Source of the DNA: Candidatus Schekmanbacteria bacterium
GTDB lineage: Bacteria; Schekmanbacteria; GWA2-38-11; J061
Reading direction: 5' to 3'
Length of the DNA: 64,000 bases
Assembly (NCBI GenBank): GCA_016219965.1
Contig: JACRJM010000004.1
Location: 434,001 to 498,000 of the forward strand
Translations under genes and position numbers: made by a program
Notes under the pieces: model-generated
The model's database searches: none
The model's input: the letters and a program-made list of their open reading frames with translations, nothing else
What the model was told of the DNA's origin: nothing
In this document: piece after piece, positions 18,391-26,551 of the stretch
Position numbering within the stretch: the stretch's first letter is position 1
How the letters are laid out: each line of letters opens with the position of its first letter

Positions 18391-18409
18391 GCTGAAAGTT
18401 TTTTCCCAG

Positions 18410-18883
18410 CTAACCCTTTTTGTCTTTTACGCTTTTCTTTTGACTCTGGAATTCGCTGAAAGGCAGAATCCTTCTTCTCTGTTCGTTCACAACCTTTGTT
18501 GATAATCCGATGTCCTTTGGGAACTCAAGACCTCTCTCAAAGACATTCTTGTCGAATTTCTTGATGTCAAAAACATTGGTGATGTAGCTTACTGCCCCTT
18601 CCACATCAAAGAGCTTGCATGAGAAGATATCGAGACTAAGATAATCTTTACATGGAAAAGTGTGGATGCTGATGTGGCTTTCGGCGATTAGCACAAACCC
18701 AGAAATACCCCAGTCTTCAGCTTTCAATCCATTGTACTTAAACACATAGGGTGGCATGATTTTAGTCATACCGATACTTGACGGAAACTCTTCCAGGATA
18801 GAATATATCAGCTCCAGATCTTCGAGCTTTCTCCTGCTGCAGCCGTAACCATCAAGGGTAAGATGCGGTCCGAATCCTACCAT
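18410..18883 (-). CDS. speD: S-adenosylmethionine decarboxylase proenzyme
   Basis: A 157-residue pyruvoyl enzyme of the small prokaryotic class. It makes decarboxylated SAM, the aminopropyl donor for spermidine-type polyamines. Self-cleavage should occur between Glu68 and Ser69 in AESHISIHT, with Ser69 becoming the pyruvoyl group. His74 and Cys89 (DIFSC) complete the processing and catalytic set, with exactly the spacing of the Thermotoga enzyme (Ser63, His68, Cys83). A strong AAGGAGGGG site precedes the start. No spermidine synthase gene is adjacent. Confidence 0.95.
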   Translation of the reverse strand: MVGFGPHLTLDGYGCSRRKLEDLELIYSILEEFPSSIGMTKIMPPYVFKYNGLKAEDWGISGFVLIAESHISIHTFPCKDYLSLDIFSCKLFDVEGAVSYITNVFDIKKFDKNVFERGLEFPKDIGLSTKVVNEQRRRILPFSEFQSQKKSVKDKKG

Positions 18884-18925
18884 CTATTCACCCCTCCTTA
18901 GAAAAATTGTGAATTGGTTAAAAGC

Positions 18926-18942
18926 GGAGAACCAAGTTCTCC
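18926..18942 (-). promoter_or_regulatory. hairpin in the speD leader
   Basis: A perfect 7-base stem, GGAGAAC/GTTCTCC with a 3-base loop, about 45 bases upstream of the speD start. No riboswitch class is recognised. Confidence 0.4.
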
Positions 18943-18977
18943 GGGTCCATACAAAAAAAATGAGAAAAGAGAAGTGC

Positions 18978-19005
18978 TGTTTAAATGATTCTCTCTCAAT
19001 GTCAA
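18978..19005 (-). promoter_or_regulatory. putative speD promoter
   Basis: TTGACA - 16 bases - TAAACA read on the minus strand. It predicts a leader of roughly 88 bases. The rest of the 18884-19213 gap holds a palindrome but no supported gene. Confidence 0.45.
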
Positions 19006-19096
19006 TAAAAAATTCATCACTTTCCCCATAATTTTTATAATTATAACAGAAAGTGTTTTCAGGATGTGAAGTAAAAAATGATTTTGAGCAAAAAAA

Positions 19097-19117
19097 GTTT
19101 TTTGGCGCCAAAAAAAC
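19097..19117. promoter_or_regulatory. AT-armed palindrome centred on GGCGCC
   Basis: GTTTTTT-GGCGCC-AAAAAAAC, symmetric except for one extra A, lies between the divergent speD and aminotransferase genes. It could be an operator; no regulator is identified. Confidence 0.35.
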
Positions 19118-19213
19118 TCTTGTTCAGGTTCATGTCCATTGACTTGAAAATCTGTTCATGATAGCTGCTAATCAGCCTGAGATAAGCTTAAGTTAAAGGG
19201 AAGAGTTAATAGC

Positions 19214-20356
19214 ATGTCTATTTCCAAAAGAGCTGAAGAAATTACTCCGTTTATCGTGATGGATGTTTTAGAACGTGCCAAAGAACTGGAACGGCAGGGA
19301 AAAAACATAATCCATCTTGAAGTTGGAGAACCTGATTTTGATACTCCGCGAGTTGCAACAGAAGCTGGTATAAGTGCGATCCGCCGCGGGGAGACCCATT
19401 ACACGCATAGTCAGGGATTGATCGAGCTCAGGGAAGCCGTTGCAGAAGATTATCATTCAAAGTATGGTGTTTCCGTTAACCCGGCAAGAGTGATAATCAC
19501 TTCAGGAACATCTCCCGCAATGCTTCTTATCTTCGGAGCCATGCTTGAAACCGGGGAGGAAGTCATACTTCCCAATCCGTATTATTCCTGTTACCCGAAT
19601 TTCGTTAAATTTGTAGGCGGTGTTCCGGTCTGTGTGAATATTTATGAAGATGATGGTTTCACTTACAGACCTCAGGAAATAAAAAAGAAGCTGAGCCAGG
19701 CAACAAAGGCAATAATGCTGAATTCTCCTTCCAACCCAACCGGATGTATAATCGGGATTAAGGAGATGGAAGATGTGGCGGCGATGGGAAGGTTAATTAT
19801 TTCTGATGAAATCTATCACGGACTTGTTTATGAAGGGAAGGAACACAGCATACTTGAAGTCACTGACAATGCCTTTGTCGTGAACGGGTTTTCAAAACTA
19901 TATGCTATGACGGGATGGAGGCTAGGTTATGTGATTGCACCGGAACGATTTTTGCGCCCCATGCAAAAGCTCCAGCAGAACCTTTTCATATCTGCTTCTG
20001 CCTTTGCGCAATGGGCGGGAATCGCGGCGCTTCGCGATGCTGGTGAGGATGTTAAAAAAATGGTAGAGACGCTTAATACCCGAAGAAAATTTATGATAAG
20101 TAAGCTGAGAGAGCTTGGCTTTGGAATCACAGTAGAGCCAACAGGCGCATTTTATGTCTTTGCAAACGCAAAAAAATTTACGAGTGATTCCTACAGGTTT
20201 GCTTTTGATATTCTGGACAAAGCAGGTGTTGCGGTCACTCCGGGAATTGATTTTGGTTCTAACGGCGAAGGATATATAAGGTTCTCCTATTCAAATTCCA
20301 TTGAAAATATAGGAGAGGGGATGGAAAGAATTAAAAAGTATCTGAGCGCAATCTGA
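19214..20356 (+). CDS. pyridoxal-phosphate aminotransferase, class I/II
   Basis: A 380-residue fold-type I aminotransferase of the AspC/AlaT-like group. The PLP lysine is Lys228 in NGFSKLYAMTGWRLGY. The cofactor-binding pattern LNSPSNPTG (about 169-177) and SDEIYHGLVY are present, and the substrate carboxylate Arg lies in GYIRFSYSN near the end. Broad-range aspartate, alanine or aromatic specificity cannot be separated by eye. It precedes ftsY by 25 bases and may share its transcript. Confidence 0.92.
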   Translation: MSISKRAEEITPFIVMDVLERAKELERQGKNIIHLEVGEPDFDTPRVATEAGISAIRRGETHYTHSQGLIELREAVAEDYHSKYGVSVNPARVIITSGTSPAMLLIFGAMLETGEEVILPNPYYSCYPNFVKFVGGVPVCVNIYEDDGFTYRPQEIKKKLSQATKAIMLNSPSNPTGCIIGIKEMEDVAAMGRLIISDEIYHGLVYEGKEHSILEVTDNAFVVNGFSKLYAMTGWRLGYVIAPERFLRPMQKLQQNLFISASAFAQWAGIAALRDAGEDVKKMVETLNTRRKFMISKLRELGFGITVEPTGAFYVFANAKKFTSDSYRFAFDILDKAGVAVTPGIDFGSNGEGYIRFSYSNSIENIGEGMERIKKYLSAI

Positions 20357-20381
20357 GCAAAAGAGGAGGTTGAACAGAGAG

Positions 20382-21377
20382 ATGTTTAATAAGATTTTTG
20401 GAAGAAAAGATAAAGATGATGAGGTAAAGCAGAACGGGATTCTTGAAAATGATGAGCCTGCCGCAAACGGTTTCTTTGGAAGGATAAAGGAAGGTCTTAA
20501 GAAAACACGCAGGGAGATAGCATCAAAGATAGAGAAGGTGATCTTTCCGGGCAGAGTGCTGGATGATGAGTTTTATGAGGAGCTTGAGGAGATATTGGTG
20601 CTTTCCGACATCGGCGCAGTCACAGCAAACCAGCTTGTGTCAGAGCTTAGAAAATATGTGGTGATGGAAAATGTAAAAGATGCGGACAAGGTCAAATCTT
20701 ATTTAAAACAAAAACTTGGAGAAATGCTTTCTTCCTATGAAGGACATATAGATGTTACCGGCTCAAAGCCTTATGTCATAATGATTGTCGGTGTCAACGG
20801 AGTGGGAAAGACAACTACCATAGGAAAGCTGGCACAGCGGTTCCTCAATGACGGCAAGAAGGTGATGCTTGCTGCCGGAGATACGTTCAGAGCTGCTGCC
20901 GACAAACAGCTTGAAATATGGGGGGAGAGGGCAGGGGTTGAAGTGGTTAAAGGCAAAGAAGGTGCAGACCCCTCTTCTGTGGCATTTGATTCCGTGGCAT
21001 CTGCAGTTTCGCGCGGTGTGGATGTTCTGATAGTTGACACGGCAGGGAGAATGCACGTTAAGAAAAATCTAATGGAAGAACTAAAAAAAATGAAACGGGT
21101 CATCGGAAAAGCCATGCCTGATGCACCGCACGAAATAATAATGGTTGTTGACGCCACGACAGGGCAGAATGTAATCTCACAGGCACGGATGTTTAAGGAT
21201 GAAATCGGGCTGACTGGAGTTATCATGACCAAGCTTGACGGGACTGCCAAGGGAGGAGTGATTGTGCCGCTTGTGAGAGAGATGGGTGTGTCTGTCAAAT
21301 TCATAGGCGTAGGCGAGGATATCGACAGCTTACAGCCCTTCGATGGCCGTTTATTTGCAGAAGCACTTTTTGACTGA
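20382..21377 (+). CDS. ftsY: signal recognition particle receptor FtsY
   Basis: FtsY docks the SRP-ribosome complex at the membrane for co-translational insertion. The 331-residue protein has a short acidic A region, the four-helix N domain (about 35-110), and the G domain with GVNGVGKTTT, GDTFRAAADKQL, DTAGRMH, TKLDGTAKGG and GVGEDIDSLQPF. The ATG at 20382 is used; an in-frame TTG at 20370 sits too close to the GGAGG. rodA follows after 16 bases. Confidence 0.96.
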   Translation: MFNKIFGRKDKDDEVKQNGILENDEPAANGFFGRIKEGLKKTRREIASKIEKVIFPGRVLDDEFYEELEEILVLSDIGAVTANQLVSELRKYVVMENVKDADKVKSYLKQKLGEMLSSYEGHIDVTGSKPYVIMIVGVNGVGKTTTIGKLAQRFLNDGKKVMLAAGDTFRAAADKQLEIWGERAGVEVVKGKEGADPSSVAFDSVASAVSRGVDVLIVDTAGRMHVKKNLMEELKKMKRVIGKAMPDAPHEIIMVVDATTGQNVISQARMFKDEIGLTGVIMTKLDGTAKGGVIVPLVREMGVSVKFIGVGEDIDSLQPFDGRLFAEALFD

Positions 21378-21393
21378 TTAAGAGTGGTTAAAA

Positions 21394-22509
21394 TTGTTTA
21401 AAGAGTTAATCTCACATCTTGAGTGGAAGATCCTTCTTGTTGTAGTCATACTTGCTGCTGCCGGGATCTCTACCATATACAGCTCTTCTTATATGCCCGA
21501 GCTTGCCGGGATAAAACTGTTTCCTTCAGCAGATAATTACTGGGAAAAGCAGCTCATATGGTTCGGGTTCGGGTTAGCTCTTGCTTTCTGTCTTGCCCTT
21601 CTTGATTATCACGTTGTAGTTAAATTGGCGTATATAATTTACGGCGTCGTGGTTCTTATGGTAATTATGGTTTTCATATTCGGGGCAGTTAGGTCAGGGT
21701 CAAGACGCTGGCTTGAAATAGGAGGTTTCAGTCTTCAGCCTTCTGAAGCAGTAAAGCTTGCTCTTGTTATTGTGCTTACGAGATATTTCTCGGATATTAA
21801 AAAGAATGAAGCCCTTTCATTCAGAGATATTCTAATGCCGGGCATTTTCACCGGAATACCTTTTCTTTTCATACTCCTTCAGCCGGACCTTGGAACTGCG
21901 ATCTCTGTATTGGCAATATTTTTTGCCTATCTTCTCTTAGTAGGTTTGAAAAAAAGAGTGTTTATAAGCGGTTTATTTGCTCTTGCGGCGAGTGCAGTCG
22001 TGATGTGGTTTTTCCTTCAGGATTATCAGAAACAGAGAATTCTCATGCTTCTAGGGTCTGAAAGCGATGCGCGCGGAAGCGGTTATAACATAATACAATC
22101 AAAAATTGCAGTCGGCTCAGGCGGAATTTGGGGGAAAGGTTATCTGCATGGGAGCCAGGGACAGTTGAGATTTCTCCCTGAAAGCCACACTGATTTCATA
22201 TTTTCCGTTTTTGCTGAAGAGTGGGGTTTTGTCGGAGTAGCTGCAGTAATTTTACTCTTCTCATCTCTGATTTTCCTTTTTCTCAAGACATCGTGCGAAT
22301 CGCGTGACAAGAGTGCCGCACTTCTTTCTTTTGGGGTTGCGGCAATGCTTACATTCCAGATAATAGTTAATATTTCAATGATTATTGGGCTTATGCCAAT
22401 TGTGGGGATTCCGCTCCCGTTCTTTAGCTATGGGGGGTCGGCGATGATTACGACTATGGGGGCGGTGGGGCTTATTCTCAGCATACGTTCTCACCGCTAC
22501 ATGCGATAG
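21394..22509 (+). CDS. rodA: SEDS peptidoglycan glycosyltransferase RodA
   Basis: A 371-residue polytopic membrane protein of the SEDS family (RodA/FtsW/SpoVE), which polymerises lipid II with a partner penicillin-binding protein. Family motifs are RWLEIGGFSLQPSEAVKLAL, LLQPDLGTA, SGYNIIQSKIAVGSGG, FLPESHTDFIFSVFAEEWGF and GIPLPFFSYGGSAM. The extended loop after the second helix and the absence of cell-division neighbours favour RodA over FtsW. It appears to start at TTG (21394). A long hairpin repeat begins one base after its stop. Confidence 0.9.
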   Translation: MFKELISHLEWKILLVVVILAAAGISTIYSSSYMPELAGIKLFPSADNYWEKQLIWFGFGLALAFCLALLDYHVVVKLAYIIYGVVVLMVIMVFIFGAVRSGSRRWLEIGGFSLQPSEAVKLALVIVLTRYFSDIKKNEALSFRDILMPGIFTGIPFLFILLQPDLGTAISVLAIFFAYLLLVGLKKRVFISGLFALAASAVVMWFFLQDYQKQRILMLLGSESDARGSGYNIIQSKIAVGSGGIWGKGYLHGSQGQLRFLPESHTDFIFSVFAEEWGFVGVAAVILLFSSLIFLFLKTSCESRDKSAALLSFGVAAMLTFQIIVNISMIIGLMPIVGIPLPFFSYGGSAMITTMGAVGLILSIRSHRYMR

Positions 22510-22510
22510 G

Positions 22511-22631
22511 CCGAGCCCTCATTCATTCGTATACCTTCGTTGGCTTCGTCGTCAGCTCCTCGACGTACAGAAAAGTACGACTGCGTCGCTTTCTTCTTGC
22601 CGCATCGGTCTACTTTTGACTGCGGGCTCGG
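22511..22631. repeat. long hairpin repeat, copy 2
   Basis: Ends CCGAGCCC and GGGCTCGG pair. The apex GTACAGAAAAGTAC (22565-22578) is identical to copies 1 and 3, with a GC-rich stem of different sequence. It directly follows rodA. Confidence 0.8.
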
Positions 22632-22634
22632 ATA

Positions 22635-22758
22635 GCGAATGCGGGCTTTGGCGTGATGCTTTGTAAGTGACCAGCTCGCAAATCCTCATGTACAGAAAAG
22701 TACACTCCGGTATGCTCGCCGTCCACTTTCGCGTCTGCCATCCAAATTCCGAATTCGC
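22635..22758. repeat. long hairpin repeat, copy 3
   Basis: Ends GCGAAT and ATTCGC pair, as do CTTTGG and CCAAAT further in. The apex is GTACAGAAAAGTAC (22690-22703), flanked as in copy 1 by GCAAATCCTCAT and ACTCCGGTATGCTC. Confidence 0.8.
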
Positions 22759-22812
22759 CAATAACAAATATACAGATTCTTCCTTGCCGCCTTTGATAGA
22801 AAAAAATGTAGG

Positions 22813-22870
22813 GTCCGTTCCCCGAACGGACTGAAAAATTCTGTCATTCCGGGCTTGACCCGGGATCCAG
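22813..22870. repeat. two further short palindromes upstream of higB
   Basis: GTCCGTTC-CCC-GAACGGAC at 22813-22831, then a CCGGG-CTTGA-CCCGGG palindrome within 22842-22870. The second reads like the very common dispersed element TCATTCCGGGCTTGACCC. Together with repeat copies 2 and 3 they fill the gap between rodA and higB; no gene is seen there. Confidence 0.6.
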
Positions 22871-22886
22871 AAAATTGTTGAAATAA

Positions 22887-22904
22887 GTTAACGTGTATGT
22901 TAAC
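22887..22904 (+). promoter_or_regulatory. candidate HigA operator
   Basis: GTTAAC-GTGTAT-GTTAAC, an 18-base palindrome with one mismatch in the inner arms, ends eight bases before the GTG start of higB. Confidence 0.5.
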
Positions 22905-22912
22905 CATGTTTT

Positions 22913-23269
22913 GTGAAACGGAATATTGTTTTTTACAAAACACCTAACGGGAAATGCCCGGTTCAGGATTTTCTTGATTCTTTGCCTGGTAAATCTGCGC
23001 AAAAGGTAGCATGGGTTCTCAGTTTGATGGAAGACCTGGATGTTGTGCCTTCTGTTTATTTTAAGAAACTGGTTGGCACTGAAGAAATTTGGGAATGCCG
23101 GACACAATTCGGCTCAAATGCCTGCCGTGTATTTTGTTTTTTTGATGGAAACTCTGTGGTTGTTTTGACACATGGATTTATGAAGAAGACACAGAAGACT
23201 CCAAGGTCTGAAATTGACAGGGCAGAATCGTATAGAAAAGATTATTTAAAAAGGAGATCAAAAACATGA
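22913..23269 (+). CDS. higB: HigB/Gp49-like (RelE-superfamily) toxin
   Basis: A 118-residue protein of the phage-derived Gp49-like HigB group, probably an mRNA endonuclease acting at the ribosome. Characteristic segments are FLDSLPGKSAQKVAWVLSLM, FKKLVGTEEIWECRTQFGSN, CRVFCFFDGNSVVVLTHGF and KKTQKTPRSEIDRAESYRKDY. It starts with GTG at 22913 and ends in an ATGA overlap with higA. It lies immediately downstream of repeat-rich DNA, which fits acquisition by transfer. Confidence 0.88.
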   Translation: MKRNIVFYKTPNGKCPVQDFLDSLPGKSAQKVAWVLSLMEDLDVVPSVYFKKLVGTEEIWECRTQFGSNACRVFCFFDGNSVVVLTHGFMKKTQKTPRSEIDRAESYRKDYLKRRSKT

Positions 23270-23541
23270 GTGATTTGAAAAAATATATAATTGAAAGAAA
23301 AAAGAAGGATAAGAAGTTTGCCAAAGGATTTGATGAGGGGTATGAGCAGTTTAAGGTTGGTGTTATTCTCCGTCAGGCTCGGGAAGCAGCAGGACTTACG
23401 CAGGAAGAGCTTGCACGCAGGCTTAAAACTAAAAAAACTGCAATTTCAAGGATTGAGAATCACGCAGAAGACATTAAACTCTCAACATTAGAGCGTGTCG
23501 CTGAAGCCTTAGGCAAACACCTGCAGGTAAAGATTGCATGA
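23266..23541 (+). CDS. higA: HigA-like helix-turn-helix antitoxin
   Basis: A 91-residue XRE-family protein. The helix-turn-helix spans about residues 30-85 (LRQAREAAGLTQEELARRLK..AISRIENHAEDIKLSTLERVAEALG). The toxin-before-antitoxin order and the four-base overlap are typical of HigBA. It probably represses the operon through the GTTAAC palindrome at 22887-22904. Confidence 0.9.
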   Translation: MSDLKKYIIERKKKDKKFAKGFDEGYEQFKVGVILRQAREAAGLTQEELARRLKTKKTAISRIENHAEDIKLSTLERVAEALGKHLQVKIA

Positions 23542-23586
23542 GAAAATAGAATTACCTTAAGCTTGTCTATAAGGAATTCTGAATCG

Positions 23587-24342
23587 CTATTCCATTAGCT
23601 CTCTGTCATATCGAGAGAACTCAATAGGCGTTGTATTGAGTCCAGCGTTGTCTAAAATTTCTTTAATGTTTAAAATCTGTTTCTCGCTAGTTTTCGAACC
23701 TACAACAATACAATTAATTAAATCAGAAAGCACAACAGGCAATAAAATATACTCTGGAGTTGGTTCACTACGGGGTTGCCAACAGACAATTCGCAATTCT
23801 TTATCGAGACGAAAATGAATATCTTTGGTAAAAAAAATCTCTGGGATTCCAGGATAATTGAGATATTGACCTCCTGCATGATTTACATATTTTACACTTG
23901 ATATATCCAGTGGCCAAAACTCAATTGCTTTGTCATTGTCACATGCCCGCTGTAAAGCTCTAACTGTACTTTTGATTGCTATTCCTGGTGGATTTCTTGC
24001 ATACGCTTTCCACATAAGGTCTAAGTCAATGTCATTGACACACCAAGAACTGATATAAACACTCTTTCTCCTCTTAGTCCTAGATTTTTCCTCTGTATTA
24101 ATAAGATCTGGATAGCCACGAGACTTAAGCCAATCGTTATCGTCAAGCAATTGTTGTCTTGAATAAGTTCCCTCAAATTTATCCTCTAATAGGTCAGCCC
24201 TTCTCATGTAGAGTGCAGAATCTTTTATCAGCGAAGCAAACTTATAAAAATCCATATAACGCCAAACTGTAGTATCAAGGTTATCCGGTAAGATACATGC
24301 AGAGTTAACTTCTCTCAGTGGTTTGATATATTCGTTATCCAT
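23587..24342 (-). CDS. DUF2971 protein
   Basis: A 251-residue protein with the DUF2971 pattern: VWRYMDFYKFASLI near the start, LYMRRADLLEDKFEGTYS, VYISSWCVNDIDLDLMWKAY, then GIAIKSTVRAL and FRLDKELRI. DUF2971 has no established function; members are scattered in accessory regions and sometimes near defence genes. Here it stands alone, convergent with higBA. In the 306-base gap on its upstream side are only a hairpin repeat and the rpsI terminator. Confidence 0.75.
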   Translation of the reverse strand: MDNEYIKPLREVNSACILPDNLDTTVWRYMDFYKFASLIKDSALYMRRADLLEDKFEGTYSRQQLLDDNDWLKSRGYPDLINTEEKSRTKRRKSVYISSWCVNDIDLDLMWKAYARNPPGIAIKSTVRALQRACDNDKAIEFWPLDISSVKYVNHAGGQYLNYPGIPEIFFTKDIHFRLDKELRIVCWQPRSEPTPEYILLPVVLSDLINCIVVGSKTSEKQILNIKEILDNAGLNTTPIEFSRYDRELME

Positions 24343-24465
24343 AATACTCTAAAATCAATTTTTTGATGCTAACAAAAATTGACATTCATTTCAATTTGTT
24401 AGTTTTCATTGTTTGTTCCAAAATACTTGGATTATCTGAAGCAAACATGGAATAACATTTTTTAA

Positions 24466-24583
24466 GGATGCGAGATTTGAGTGGCAGGCGAGGAAGCGGA
24501 GGATTAGCATACCGGAGCATACTTTCTGTATGTGAGGATTGCTAACCGGACGCTGACAAAGCATCACACCAAATATTGCATCC
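24466..24583. repeat. long hairpin repeat, copy 4 (inverted)
   Basis: Ends GGATGC and GCATCC pair. The apex CATACTTTCTGTATG (24518-24532) is a diverged reverse complement of the other copies, with ATACCGGAG and GAGGATTGCT as matching flanks. Confidence 0.75.
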
Positions 24584-24591
24584 GCATGAAA

Positions 24592-24628
24592 TAAAAAAAG
24601 CAGCACTGAAATAATACAGTGCTGCTTT
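24592..24628 (-). terminator. rpsI terminator
   Basis: AGCAGCACTG (24599-24608) pairs with CAGTGCTGCT (24617-24626). The A-run to the left is the U-run on the minus strand. Confidence 0.9.
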
Positions 24629-24648
24629 CTGAATTGATAAATTGAAAC

Positions 24649-25041
24649 TTAACGTTTCGAGAACTGAAACCTCTTCCTAGCCTTCGGACGGCCGTATTTT
24701 TTACGTTCAACTTCACGGGGATCACGTGTCAGCATCCCTTCTTTTTTAAGAGGGCCCCTCAAAGCTGCATCGAAGTTTACAAGCGCTCTGGCAAGCCCGT
24801 GTCTTACTGCTGCTGCCTGACCGGAAACGCCGCCGCCGCGAACTGTTATAAGAAGATTATAATTATCTTTTTCTGGAAATGATTTGAAGGGACTTAAAGC
24901 CATTGACCTTAAGCTTTCTGTTGGGAAATAATCTTCAAACTTTTTCCTGTTTACTTTTATTATTCCATTACCCTGTCTTAACCACACCCTTGCAATTGCG
25001 GTTTTTCTTTTGCCTGTTGCGTAAAAAGAAAGTGTCTCCAA
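24649..25041 (-). CDS. rpsI: 30S ribosomal protein S9
   Basis: S9, 130 residues, with the conserved YATGKRKTAIARVWL start, GGGVSGQAAAVRHGLARALV, the DPREVERKKYGRPKARKRFQ segment and the C-terminal FSKR that reaches the decoding site. It is co-transcribed after rplM with a 23-base gap, the usual L13-S9 pairing. Confidence 0.98.
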   Translation of the reverse strand: METLSFYATGKRKTAIARVWLRQGNGIIKVNRKKFEDYFPTESLRSMALSPFKSFPEKDNYNLLITVRGGGVSGQAAAVRHGLARALVNFDAALRGPLKKEGMLTRDPREVERKKYGRPKARKRFQFSKR

Positions 25042-25064
25042 AATTCTGCTCCTCTTAATTGTTA

Positions 25065-25505
25065 TCAGACTTCAAGTTGTTCAGGTGATTGTGCCTGATG
25101 AGAATGTTCCGGACCAACATGAACCTTGAGTTTCTTTAGCATAACGCTTGCGAGCTTGTTCTTTGGCAGCATTCTTTTAACAGCTAGAGTTATGATATCT
25201 TCAGGGTGTCTTACAAGCATCTCTTTTGCTGTCAACTCCTTAAGTCCGCCTATCCATCCAGAATGATGATAATACATCTTATCATCCCATTTAGTGCCTG
25301 TAAGCTTTATCTTTTCTGCATTGATTACCACTACAAAGTCCCCTGTATCAACGCTAGGTGTATAAATTGGTTTGTTTTTCCCCATCAGTATTACTGCAAT
25401 CTTTGCTGCCAGCCTGCCTAATACCTTGTCCTGAGCATCTATAACATACCACTTTCTTTCAACTTCTTCTTTTTTTGCCAGAATTGTTCTATATGCCTTA
25501 GTCAT
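25065..25505 (-). CDS. rplM: 50S ribosomal protein L13
   Basis: L13, 146 residues: [53 protein letters not shown] and the [20 protein letters not shown] segment are all conserved. It starts the rplM-rpsI operon. Confidence 0.98.
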   Translation of the reverse strand: MTKAYRTILAKKEEVERKWYVIDAQDKVLGRLAAKIAVILMGKNKPIYTPSVDTGDFVVVINAEKIKLTGTKWDDKMYYHHSGWIGGLKELTAKEMLVRHPEDIITLAVKRMLPKNKLASVMLKKLKVHVGPEHSHQAQSPEQLEV

Positions 25506-25546
25506 GATAAGTAATTCCTAAAATAAGTTTCTAATTTGTTTGACGC

Positions 25547-25575
25547 TATTTATATCTGTAATAGATATTTGTCAA
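25547..25575 (-). promoter_or_regulatory. rplM-rpsI promoter
   Basis: TTGACA - 17 bases - TAAATA on the minus strand (overlapping TATAAA), about 40 bases before the start. Confidence 0.6.
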
Positions 25576-25693
25576 GGGGTTAATGCTCTTAAGATATCAA
25601 ATTCATCTCGACTTATAACTTTTTTTGAGGTAGTTAACAATTTATTGTTCTCGCGGATTTTTTTGACATAAGTCCATTTTTAAGGAGCTTTTA

Positions 25694-26272
25694 ATGAAAA
25701 CAGAAACAATAGTAGTAGGTATATTGGCATTTGTCATGGGAATACTGGCAGCTGTAACTATCCCACGATACTTTAAAAGCACGGAAACAGATATAACCAA
25801 TATGGAAGCACCTGCTAATCCTTCAGGCCCTTCAGTTCCTTCACAGGAGATTGCACAGGTGATAGACCATATTCAATCACTTATTAAGACTGATCCTGAG
25901 AATTCGCAGTTAAGGGTTCAGCTTGGGAACGCTTATTTTGACAACGGTCAGTTTGATAAAGCTATTACTGAGTACGAGAAGGCACTTGAGAAGATACCTA
26001 ACGATGCTGATGTAAGGACAGACTTTGCCATCTGTTACAGAAATATGGGCAACTATGACAAAGCGGTACAGGAATTTGAAAAGGCTGCTGCGTCAAATCC
26101 AATGCATGTAAATTCACGGTATAATGCTGGAGTTGTTTATTATTATGACCTTAAGAATTATCCCAAAGCAAAAGAAGTTTGGGAGTCATATTTAAAGATT
26201 GCTCCAAATGATCAGAGGGCTGGAGAGATACAGAAGCTGCTTATGGATATTGCCGGAAAGATCGGTAAATAA
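25694..26272 (+). CDS. membrane-anchored TPR protein
   Basis: A 192-residue protein. An N-terminal anchor (VVGILAFVMGILAAVTIPRYF) is followed by a Pro/Ser linker and about three tetratricopeptide repeats (residues 65-165: LGNAYFDNGQFDKAITEYEK, YRNMGNYDKAVQEFEKAA, YNAGVVYYYDLKNYPKAKEV). It probably scaffolds a periplasmic or membrane complex; nothing more specific can be said. The 279-base gap to trpA holds no gene I can see. Confidence 0.82.
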   Translation: MKTETIVVGILAFVMGILAAVTIPRYFKSTETDITNMEAPANPSGPSVPSQEIAQVIDHIQSLIKTDPENSQLRVQLGNAYFDNGQFDKAITEYEKALEKIPNDADVRTDFAICYRNMGNYDKAVQEFEKAAASNPMHVNSRYNAGVVYYYDLKNYPKAKEVWESYLKIAPNDQRAGEIQKLLMDIAGKIGK

Positions 26273-26551
26273 TCAATTATAGATTCCCTCTATTCGCAGG
26301 TTAAAACTAATGGATTATGTTGATGCTATTAACGTATTGATATTAAATGGATGATATGCTCTTAAAAAATAGATTTAACTATCCCCAGAACCTGTGTAAA
26401 TCCTGTGATTATCTGGTGGAATTCATGCCTAAGTTTCATGTAATTTCAGAGTTAGATACGATTTGCCACATATTAGTGCAAGGCAACACTTTTTCCATAA
26501 AATCTTAGATGTTTTATTACAAGTTGCATTACATCCGGAGGATTATACAAG

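Noticed and set aside
18884-19111. 75-codon open frame on the minus strand upstream of speD
   Set aside because: Composition is unlike a protein (runs of Phe and Lys from AT-rich DNA). It ends at the speD ribosome site and overlaps the likely promoter and leader.
13093-26491. 14-base match GCAAGGCAACACTT at 13093-13106 and 26478-26491
   Set aside because: Too short, with no shared flanks or palindromic structure; could be chance.
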